Source: Actinomycetes bacterium (lineage in GTDB: Bacteria; Actinomycetota; Actinomycetes; Actinomycetales; Cellulomonadaceae). Taken from it: a stretch of 5,604 bases of DNA. The translations under genes were made by a program, and so were the position numbers. The notes under the pieces are model-generated. The model was not told the origin of the DNA. It ran no database searches and saw only the letters and a list, made by a program, of their open reading frames with translations. Positions within the stretch are counted from its first letter, which is position 1; each line of letters starts with the position of its first letter. Location of the stretch: the NCBI GenBank assembly GCA_023418375.1, contig JAEZZV010000336.1, positions 1 to 5,604 of the forward strand, given 5' to 3'. Below are positions 1 to 5,604 of this stretch, piece by piece.

Positions 1-2292
1 CTCATGGGCATCGCCGCGGGGTCCTCGCCGGCCGCCGAGGCGCTGCGGGCCGTCGGCGCGAGCCGGGACGCGCTCGCGGCCGCCCTGCCGGCGGTCCGCG
101 GCTCCGCGCGCGTGACCTCCCCGGACCCTGAGGGCACCTTCAAGGCCCTCGAGCAGTACGGAGTCGACCTGACCGCCGCCGCGCGCGACGGCAAGCTCGA
201 CCCCGTCATCGGGCGCGACGCCGAGATCCGGCGCGTCGTCCAGGTGCTGTCGCGGCGGACCAAGAACAACCCGGTCCTCATCGGCGAGCCGGGCGTCGGC
301 AAGACCGCCGTCGTCGAGGGGCTCGCCCAGCGGATCGTCGACGGTGACGTGCCCGAGTCCCTGCGGGGCAAGCGGCTCGTCGCCCTCGACCTGGCCTCGA
401 TGGTCGCCGGTGCCAAGTACCGCGGCGAGTTCGAGGAGCGGCTCAAGGCCGTGCTGACCGAGATCAAGGAGGCGGAGGGGCAGGTCGTCACGTTCATCGA
501 CGAGCTGCACACCGTCGTCGGCGCCGGGGCGGCCGAGGGCAGCATGGACGCGGGCAACATGCTCAAGCCCATGCTCGCGCGCGGCGAGCTGCGCCTCGTC
601 GGCGCCACCACGCTGGACGAGTTCCGCGAGCGCATCGAGAAGGATCCGGCGCTCGAGCGCCGCTTCCAGCAGGTCTTCGTCGGCGAGCCGAGCGTCGAGG
701 ACACGGTCGCGATCCTGCGCGGCGTCGCCCCGAAGTACGAGGCGCACCACAAGGTCACGATCTCCGACGCCGCGCTCGTCGCGGCGGCGACCCTCGGCGA
801 CCGCTACATCTCCGGCCGTCAGCTCCCCGACAAGGCGATCGACCTCGTCGACGAGGCGGCCTCCCGGCTGCGGATGGAGCTCGACTCCTCGCCGATCGAG
901 ATCGACCAGCTCCAGCGCGCCGTCACGCGCCTGGAGATGGAGGAGTCGTACCTGGCGGAGAGCACCGCCGACTCCGACGACGCCTCGCGCGAGCGGCTCG
1001 AGCGGCTCCGGGCGGAGCTGGCCGACCGGCGTGAGGAGCTGGCGGGCCTGACCGCCCGCTGGGAGTCGGAGAAGGCCGGTTCGAACCGACTCGGCGACCT
1101 GCGGGTGCGGCTCGATGAGCTGCGGACCGCGTTCGACCGCGCCTACCGCGAGGGCGACTACGAGACCGCCGCGCGGCTGCAGAACGGGGAGATCCCGGCG
1201 GTCGAGCGCGACATCGCGGCGGCCGAGCAGGAGCAGGCGGCGCGCGGCGCGGGCGACGGCGCGGCCGGTCCCGCCGAGGCGCCGATGATCGCCGAGAAGG
1301 TCGGCCCGGACGAGATCGCCGAGGTGGTCTCCGCCTGGACCGGCATCCCCACCGGCCGGCTGCTCGAGGGCGAGACCGCCAAGCTCCTGCACATGGAGGA
1401 GGTCATCGGCGAACGCCTCATCGGGCAGCGGCGCGCGGTGACCACGGTGGCCGACGCCGTGCGGCGCGCCCGCGCGGGCATCTCCGACCCCGACCGGCCG
1501 ACGGGCTCGTTCCTCTTCCTCGGCCCGACGGGCGTCGGCAAGACCGAGCTCGCCCGCTCGCTCGCGGACTTCCTCTTCGACGACGAGCGGGCGATGGTCC
1601 GCATCGACATGAGTGAGTACGGCGAGAAGCACTCCGTCGCCCGGCTCGTCGGCGCGCCGCCCGGCTACGTCGGCTACGAGGAGGGCGGCCAGCTCACCGA
1701 GGCCGTGCGTCGTCGTCCGTACTGCGTCGTGCTGCTCGACGAGGTGGAGAAGGCCCACCCGGAGGTGTTCGACATCCTGCTGCAGGTGCTCGACGACGGC
1801 CGGCTCACCGACGGCCAGGGCCGGACCGTCGACTTCCGCAGCGCGATCCTCGTGCTCACCTCCAACCTGGGCTCGCAGTTCCTCGTCGACCCGACCCTCG
1901 GCGACGAGGCCAAGGGCGAGGCGGTCCTGGCCGCGGTGCGCTCGGCGTTCAAGCCGGAGTTCCTCAACCGGCTGGACGACGTGGTCGTCTTCGACCCGCT
2001 CTCGCTGGACGACCTGGGCCGGATCGTCGACCTCCAGGTGGCGCGCCTGGCCGCGCGGCTCGAGGAGCGCCGGGTGACGCTCGAGGTCGCCCCGGCGGCG
2101 CGCACCTGGCTGGCGCTGGAGGGCTACGACCCGTCGTACGGGGCCCGGCCGCTGAAGCGCCTGGTCCAGCGCGAGATCGGCGACCGGCTCGCGACGATGC
2201 TGCTCGCCGGCGAGCTGACGAGCGGCGCGCGCGTCGTCGTCGACCGTCCCGCGGACGCCGTGGGGGAGGGCCTGACGCTCCGGGCAGGCTGA
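1..2292 (+). CDS. clpB: ATP-dependent disaggregase ClpB (Hsp100), 5'-truncated by window edge
   Basis: ClpB is a cytoplasmic hexameric AAA+ chaperone that threads aggregated proteins through its pore, working with DnaK/DnaJ/GrpE. The reading frame is open from base 1; residues below count from the Met at nt 4, which is an internal codon. Residues 1-36 are the end of the N domain. NBD1 has Walker A GEPGVGKT (94-101), pore-loop KYRGEF (Tyr139), Walker B FIDE (D166/E167) and arginine-finger region ERRF (218-221). The coiled-coil M domain spans about 301-412, which separates ClpB from ClpA and ClpC. NBD2 has Walker A GPTGVGKT (507-514), pore-loop GYVGY (554-558), Walker B LLDE (D579/E580), sensor-1 TSN (619-621), finger R656 and sensor-2 GAR (713-715). 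Aligning Walker A with E. coli ClpB (K212) implies about 110 residues lie upstream. All catalytic motifs are intact. An Ala/Gly-rich stretch near 412-427 looks longer than in M. tuberculosis ClpB. The promoter lies outside the window, and I see no HAIR-like HspR operator inside it. Confidence 0.97.
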   Translation, partial: LMGIAAGSSPAAEALRAVGASRDALAAALPAVRGSARVTSPDPEGTFKALEQYGVDLTAAARDGKLDPVIGRDAEIRRVVQVLSRRTKNNPVLIGEPGVGKTAVVEGLAQRIVDGDVPESLRGKRLVALDLASMVAGAKYRGEFEERLKAVLTEIKEAEGQVVTFIDELHTVVGAGAAEGSMDAGNMLKPMLARGELRLVGATTLDEFRERIEKDPALERRFQQVFVGEPSVEDTVAILRGVAPKYEAHHKVTISDAALVAAATLGDRYISGRQLPDKAIDLVDEAASRLRMELDSSPIEIDQLQRAVTRLEMEESYLAESTADSDDASRERLERLRAELADRREELAGLTARWESEKAGSNRLGDLRVRLDELRTAFDRAYREGDYETAARLQNGEIPAVERDIAAAEQEQAARGAGDGAAGPAEAPMIAEKVGPDEIAEVVSAWTGIPTGRLLEGETAKLLHMEEVIGERLIGQRRAVTTVADAVRRARAGISDPDRPTGSFLFLGPTGVGKTELARSLADFLFDDERAMVRIDMSEYGEKHSVARLVGAPPGYVGYEEGGQLTEAVRRRPYCVVLLDEVEKAHPEVFDILLQVLDDGRLTDGQGRTVDFRSAILVLTSNLGSQFLVDPTLGDEAKGEAVLAAVRSAFKPEFLNRLDDVVVFDPLSLDDLGRIVDLQVARLAARLEERRVTLEVAPAARTWLALEGYDPSYGARPLKRLVQREIGDRLATMLLAGELTSGARVVVDRPADAVGEGLTLRAG

Positions 2293-2317
2293 CCGGACGG
2301 GTGGCCGGTGTGCCGTT

Positions 2318-2344
2318 GTCCGGGCGGATCGACCCCGCCCGGGC
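2318..2344 (+). terminator. GC-rich hairpin after clpB, probable terminator
   Basis: A 10-bp stem pairs 2318-2327 with 2335-2344 around the 7-nt loop ATCGACC (2328-2334). Nine pairs are Watson-Crick and one is a G-U wobble (2319 with 2343) that forms only in RNA read from the + strand, which favours a role in the rightward clpB transcript. It begins 26 nt after the clpB stop. No T-tract follows, so it would act as a U-poor terminator of the sort often proposed in high-GC actinobacteria, or as a 3'-end stabiliser. It abuts the -10 element of the next gene, so it could also serve as an operator-like dyad. The termination role is inferred. Confidence 0.55.
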
Positions 2345-2357
2345 TACGGTCGAGGCG
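2345..2357 (+). promoter_or_regulatory. Candidate -10 element for a leaderless HAD-GH65 transcript
   Basis: TACGGT at 2345-2350 fits the actinobacterial -10 consensus TANNNT. It is followed by six bases, so the expected transcription start is the G of the GTG start codon at 2357 (hexamer at -12 to -7). The only purine-rich stretch before the start, GAGG at 2352-2355, ends one base before the GTG and is too close to act as a normal ribosome binding site. Both facts point to leaderless transcription and translation, which is common in actinobacteria. No good -35 is seen at 17 bp spacing; a TTGTCC at 2316-2321 is 23 bp away, which is too far. The reading rests on a short motif in GC-rich DNA. 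Confidence 0.5.
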
Positions 2358-3067
2358 TGCGCTGGGACGACGCTGCAGCCGTTCTCTTCGACCTGGACGG
2401 CGTGCTCACGCCGACCGCCGCCGTGCACATGAGGGCCTGGGAGCTCATGTTCCGGCAGTACTTCGCCGAGCACGACATCGCCCCGCCCTACACCGACGCC
2501 GACTACTTCACGCACGTGGACGGCCGCCCGCGGTACGACGGTGTCCGGGCGACCCTCCTCTCGCGCGGCGTCCGCCTGCCCGAGGGCGAGCCGTCGGACC
2601 CGCCGGGCACCCAGACGGTCTGCGGCCTCGGCAACACGAAGAACGCGCTGGTCAACCAGCTCCTCGCGCAGGAGGGCGTCGAGCCGTACCCGGGCTCGGT
2701 GCGGGTCGTCGACGCGCTCGACCGCCGCGGGGTGCCGATGGCGGTCGTGTCGAGCTCGCGCAACACGCCGTCGGTGCTCGAGGCGGCGGGCCTCGGCGGG
2801 CGGTTCCCGGTCATCGTCGACGGCGTCGTCGCCGCCGCGAGGCACCTGGCCGGCAAACCCGCGCCGGACACGTTCCTGCTCGCGGCCGAGCTCCTGGGCG
2901 TGCCGCCCGAGCGGGCGGTCGTCGTGGAGGACGCCGTCTCGGGCGTGGCCGCGGGGCGGGCAGGGGGGTTCGGCCTGGTGGTCGGCGTCGACCGGGGTGC
3001 GGGCGCGACGGCGCTCGAGCAGGCGGGCGCGGACATCGTCGTACGGGACCTCGGGGAGCTGACATGA
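2357..3067 (+). CDS. HAD-superfamily beta-phosphoglucomutase-type protein
   Basis: This 236-residue cytoplasmic protein probably converts beta-D-glucose 1-phosphate to glucose 6-phosphate, using Mg2+ and an aspartyl-phosphate intermediate. Motif I is FDLDGVLT, with nucleophile D12 and acid/base D14; T20 and H24 match T16 and H20 of Lactococcus lactis beta-PGM. A C1-type cap follows (about 20-100) with the signature DGRPRYDG (55-62). Motif II is VSSSRN (S132, N136), motif III is K167 in GKPAPD, and motif IV is VEDAVSG (E191, D192). The distance from motif I to motif II is about 14 residues longer than in L. lactis beta-PGM, owing to a longer cap loop. The GTG start at 2357 is chosen because no other in-frame start lies between it and the clpB stop, and the next Met (residue 25) would lose motif I. 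The stop overlaps the GH65 start (ATGA). A sugar-phosphate phosphatase role cannot be excluded, but the GH65 partner favours the mutase. M. tuberculosis Rv3400 is a comparable gene. Confidence 0.88.
   Translation: MRWDDAAAVLFDLDGVLTPTAAVHMRAWELMFRQYFAEHDIAPPYTDADYFTHVDGRPRYDGVRATLLSRGVRLPEGEPSDPPGTQTVCGLGNTKNALVNQLLAQEGVEPYPGSVRVVDALDRRGVPMAVVSSSRNTPSVLEAAGLGGRFPVIVDGVVAAARHLAGKPAPDTFLLAAELLGVPPERAVVVEDAVSGVAAGRAGGFGLVVGVDRGAGATALEQAGADIVVRDLGELT
3053..3058 (+). promoter_or_regulatory. Ribosome binding site for the GH65 gene, inside the HAD gene end
   Basis: GGGGAG lies five bases before the ATG at 3064 and supports that start. It is embedded in the last codons of the upstream HAD gene, whose stop TGA (3065-3067) overlaps the ATG. 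This is a typical arrangement for translational coupling within an operon. Confidence 0.75.
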
Positions 3068-5568
3068 GCGACGCGGACGGCACGCCCGTCGACCTGACCG
3101 ACGGCATCGACCGGCTCCGCTTCCCGGTGGACCCGTGGCGGCTCACCGAGACGTTCTTCGACGCCGACGACCTGGGGCGGACCGAGACGCTCTTCGCCGT
3201 CGGCAACGGGTACCTGGGTATGCGCGGCAACCTCGAGGAGGGCCGCGACTGGCACACCCACGGCACCTACATCAACGGTTTCCACGAGACGTGGCCGATC
3301 AAGCACGCGGAGGAGGCCTACGGCCTGGCCGAGGTGGGCCAGACCATGCTCAACGTGCCCGACCCCAAGGTCATCCGGCTCTACGTCGACGACGAACCGC
3401 TGCTGCTGTCCGTCGCCGACCTCGTCGCGTACGAGCGCACGCTCGACGTCGCCGACGGCGTCCTGCGCCGCGACCTGATCTGGCGCACCCCCTCGGGAAA
3501 CCGGGTGCGGGTGCGCTCGAGCCGGATGGTCTCCTTCACGCAACGCCACCTGGCCGTGATGACGTTCGAGGTGACCCTGCTCGACAGACCCGCGCCCGTC
3601 GTCATCTCCTCCCACCTGATCAACCGCGAGGAGGGCGTCGACGAGTACCGGTCGGTGCGCAAGGAGTACCGCCGCAGGGCCACCGACCCCCGACGCGCGG
3701 ACCCGGTCCCGGAGCGGGCGCTCGTCCCGGTGACGCACTGGGCGAACGAGGAGCGCACCGTGCTCAGCTTCCGGTGCGCGGGCTCGGGGATGACGCTCGC
3801 CGTCGGGACCGACGACCTGGTCGAGTCCGAGAACGAGGTCGAGGTCCTCGTCGACGTCGAGGAGCACTCCGCCAAGCACGTGTTCCGGACCTGTGCCGAC
3901 GTGGGGAAGCCGATCACCATCACCAAGGTCGTCGCGTACCACACCTCGCGGGGGGCCCCGGTGAACGAGCTGGTGGACCGGTGCCGGCGGACCCTGGACC
4001 GCGTGCGCCACCTGGGGATCGGGCAGCAGTTCGACGACCAGCGCGCCTGGCTCGACGGGTTCTGGGAGCGATCGGACGTCCAGGTCGAGGGGCAGCCGGC
4101 CGTGCAGCAGGCGGTGCGCTGGAACCTCTTCCAGGTGGCCCAGGCGGCTGCGCGCGCCGAGGGCTCCGGGATCCCCGCCAAGGGCGTGACCGGCACCGGG
4201 TACGGCGGGCACTACTTCTGGGACACGGAGATCTACGTCGTCCCCTTCTTCGTGTACACGACGCCGATCGTCGCGCGGAACGCCCTGCGCTTCCGCTACA
4301 CGATGCTGCCGGCCGCCGAACGGCGGGCCGCCATGCTCACGCAGCACGGGGCCCTGTTCCCGTGGCGCACGATCAACGGCGAGGAGGCGTCGGCCTACTT
4401 CGCCGCGGGCACCGCGCAGTACCACATCGACGCCGACGTGGCGTACGCGGTGAACCTCTACGCGTGGGCGACGCAGGACGACGAGTTCATGAGCCGCGAG
4501 GGCATCGACATCCTCGTGCAGACGGCACGGATGTGGGCCGACCTGGGCTTCTGGCGGGGCGAGGGGGAGGGCTCGTTCCACATCCACGGGGTGACCGGCC
4601 CGGACGAGTACACGACCGTCGTGAACGACAACCTGTACACGAACGTCATGGCGCGGTTCAACCTCCGGTGCTCGGTGTCCGCGGTGCGCCAGCTCGCCCG
4701 GTGGGCACCGCTCGACCACGCCCGGATGGTGGCGCGGCTCGGGCTGGACCCGGCCGAGGTCGACGAGTGGGAGCGGGTGGCCGACGCCATGGCGATCCCC
4801 TACGACGACCACCTCGGCATCAACCCGCAGGACGCCCACTTCCACGAGCGGGAGGTCTGGGACCTGCCGAACACCCCGCCGGGCAAGCGGCCGCTGCTGC
4901 TGAACTACCACCCGCTGACGATCTACCGGTTCCAGGTTCTCAAGCAGGCCGACGTCGTGCTGGCCATGTTCCTCCAGGGCGACGCCTTCACCCCGGAGCA
5001 GAAGCGCGCGAACTTCGACTACTACGACCCGATCACCACGGGTGACTCGAGCCTGTCGGCGGTGGTGCAGTCGGTGATGGCCGCCGAGGTGGGGTACCAC
5101 GAGGTCGCCCTCGACTACTTCCGCGCCTCCCTGGTCGTCGACCTCGCCGACCTGCACGGCAACACGGCCGACGGCGTGCACATCGCCTCGGCGGCCGGGG
5201 TCTGGGGCGTGCTGGTGAGCGGCTTCGGCGGGATGCGCGCCCACGACGGGACCGTTCGGCTCGACCCTCGGCTCCCCGTCGGCTGGGCGGGCCTGACCTT
5301 CCCGCTCACGGTGCACGGGAACCGGGTGCGCGTCAGCGTGCGGCAGGACGACGTCACTCTGCTGCTCGAGACGGGGACCGCGCTCGCGGTCGAGGTGCGT
5401 GGCCGGCGGGTCGAGCTGCGCGAGGGGGATCCCGTGACCATCCCCCTCGGCGACCAGGGCCCGCGCATCGACGGGCGGCCCGACCCGGTCGCGCTCCGCG
5501 GCATCGTGCGGACCGACGGGACGGTGATCACGGCGTCCGTGCCGCACGCCTCCGGCCCGAACGCCTGA
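3064..5568 (+). CDS. Glycoside hydrolase family 65 protein, probable disaccharide phosphorylase
   Basis: This 834-residue protein has no signal peptide or membrane segment and probably acts in the cytoplasm. GH65 phosphorylases cleave alpha-glucosides (trehalose, maltose, kojibiose, nigerose and others) with phosphate and inversion, giving beta-glucose 1-phosphate. Domains in order are an N-terminal beta-sandwich (about 20-300, with FAVGNGYLGMRGN at 44-56), a helical linker, an (alpha/alpha)6 catalytic barrel (about 345-715) and a small C-terminal beta domain (about 725-800). Barrel motifs are GTGYGGHYFWDTEI (W386, D387), GVTGPDEYT with general acid E515 (equivalent to E487 of Lactobacillus brevis maltose phosphorylase), LKQADVVL (K627, Q628) and TTGDSSLS (658-665). 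KQAD and DSSLS are regions associated with phosphate handling, which favours a phosphorylase over a hydrolase. The loop GEEASAYFAAGTAQYHI (439-455) lacks the His-Asn-Glu of maltose phosphorylases, so trehalose- or kojibiose-type specificity seems likelier. The start is ATG at 3064 with a good ribosome binding site, overlapping the mutase gene by four bases. M. tuberculosis Rv3401 is a comparable neighbour-paired protein. Substrate unassigned. Confidence 0.92.
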   Translation: MSDADGTPVDLTDGIDRLRFPVDPWRLTETFFDADDLGRTETLFAVGNGYLGMRGNLEEGRDWHTHGTYINGFHETWPIKHAEEAYGLAEVGQTMLNVPDPKVIRLYVDDEPLLLSVADLVAYERTLDVADGVLRRDLIWRTPSGNRVRVRSSRMVSFTQRHLAVMTFEVTLLDRPAPVVISSHLINREEGVDEYRSVRKEYRRRATDPRRADPVPERALVPVTHWANEERTVLSFRCAGSGMTLAVGTDDLVESENEVEVLVDVEEHSAKHVFRTCADVGKPITITKVVAYHTSRGAPVNELVDRCRRTLDRVRHLGIGQQFDDQRAWLDGFWERSDVQVEGQPAVQQAVRWNLFQVAQAAARAEGSGIPAKGVTGTGYGGHYFWDTEIYVVPFFVYTTPIVARNALRFRYTMLPAAERRAAMLTQHGALFPWRTINGEEASAYFAAGTAQYHIDADVAYAVNLYAWATQDDEFMSREGIDILVQTARMWADLGFWRGEGEGSFHIHGVTGPDEYTTVVNDNLYTNVMARFNLRCSVSAVRQLARWAPLDHARMVARLGLDPAEVDEWERVADAMAIPYDDHLGINPQDAHFHEREVWDLPNTPPGKRPLLLNYHPLTIYRFQVLKQADVVLAMFLQGDAFTPEQKRANFDYYDPITTGDSSLSAVVQSVMAAEVGYHEVALDYFRASLVVDLADLHGNTADGVHIASAAGVWGVLVSGFGGMRAHDGTVRLDPRLPVGWAGLTFPLTVHGNRVRVSVRQDDVTLLLETGTALAVEVRGRRVELREGDPVTIPLGDQGPRIDGRPDPVALRGIVRTDGTVITASVPHASGPNA

Positions 5569-5569
5569 C

Positions 5570-5591
5570 CCGCGGGCCGCGCGGCCCGCGG
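5570..5591 (+). terminator. 22-bp perfect palindrome after the GH65 stop, probable terminator
   Basis: Positions 5570-5580 are the exact reverse complement of 5581-5591. In RNA this would fold as a 9-bp all-GC stem (5570-5578 with 5583-5591) closed by a GCGC tetraloop. It begins two bases after the GH65 stop codon. No T-tract follows on the + strand. Being symmetric it would work in either direction, which suits a boundary between convergent genes, but the window ends 13 bases later. The termination role is inferred from position and strength. Confidence 0.6.
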
Positions 5592-5604
5592 TCGGTCACC
5601 CCGA

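Noticed and set aside
4..6. ATG at position 4 as the true start of clpB
   Set aside because: The frame is open to the window edge, and the sequence after it matches the middle of the ClpB N domain. The gene is cut by the window rather than naturally short.
2293..2323. Alternative pairing of CCGGAC (2293-2298) with GTCCGG (2318-2323), which would compete with the 2318-2344 hairpin as in an attenuator
   Set aside because: It is only six Watson-Crick pairs over a 19-nt loop, far weaker than the competing 10-bp stem. There is no leader peptide or downstream gene logic for attenuation of clpB.
2963..2968. Run of six G inside the HAD gene as a phase-variable or frameshift site
   Set aside because: The frame continues intact through the usual family sequence (VAAGRAGGFGLVVG), and a six-base G run is unremarkable at this GC content.
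2308..3063. N-terminal extension of the GH65 frame back to position 2308 (1086 codons in total)
   Set aside because: The extension overlaps the HAD gene in another frame, is Arg/Gly-rich without domain character, and starts before the hairpin. GH65 homology begins right after the ATG at 3064, which has a good ribosome binding site.
1..3067. Functional link between clpB and the sugar genes as a stress module (disaggregase plus trehalose)
   Set aside because: A hairpin and a separate promoter candidate lie between them, and no shared operator such as a HAIR element is seen. Adjacency alone is not evidence.
2503..5547. A 1014-codon open frame on the minus strand across the HAD and GH65 genes
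   Set aside because: It is antisense to two well-supported genes. Its translation is low-complexity, rich in Arg, His, Val and Pro with no recognisable motif, as expected of a shadow ORF in very GC-rich DNA.
5592..5604. Possible end of a convergent minus-strand gene (TCA at 5596-5598 reads as TGA on the minus strand)
   Set aside because: Only two codons would be visible before the window edge, so nothing supports a coding region.

Overview
The window reads as a chromosomal segment of a high-GC actinomycete. Base composition is above 70% GC by eye, third codon positions are almost all G or C, and there are long shadow ORFs in other frames. The protein sequences resemble actinobacterial versions of their families. 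Something near Cellulomonadaceae or other Micrococcales is plausible, but the genus cannot be fixed from this sequence alone.

Layout, all on the + strand. (1) Positions 1-2292 hold the 3' part of clpB, the Hsp100 disaggregase. The window edge removes roughly the first 110 codons, but both AAA+ modules, the coiled-coil M domain and the C-terminus are intact. (2) Positions 2293-2356 are a 64-bp intergenic gap. It contains a strong GC-rich hairpin (2318-2344), probably the clpB terminator, followed at once by a TANNNT-type -10 element (2345-2350). That element sits exactly where a leaderless transcript starting on the GTG of the next gene would need it. (3) Positions 2357-3067 encode a HAD-family protein of the beta-phosphoglucomutase type. 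(4) Positions 3064-5568 encode an 834-residue glycoside hydrolase family 65 protein, a probable inverting disaccharide phosphorylase, overlapping the HAD gene by ATGA. (5) A 22-bp perfect palindrome begins two bases after its stop codon and probably ends the operon.

The HAD and GH65 genes form a compact two-gene catabolic unit. A GH65 phosphorylase would split an alpha-linked glucose disaccharide with phosphate to give beta-glucose 1-phosphate, and the phosphomutase would convert that to glucose 6-phosphate for glycolysis. The same pairing is known from M. tuberculosis (Rv3400-Rv3401). The substrate (trehalose, kojibiose, nigerose or another) is not decided by the sequence; the acceptor loop argues against a classical maltose phosphorylase. 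No transporter or regulator gene is in the window. clpB looks like a separate transcription unit.

I found no mobile element, CRISPR array, tRNA or rRNA, and nothing that amounts to a clearly new system. The points most worth a second look are the leaderless-promoter and hairpin arrangement, the unassigned GH65 specificity with its variant phosphate loop, and a GTG codon in clpB aligned with the internal start known from E. coli.
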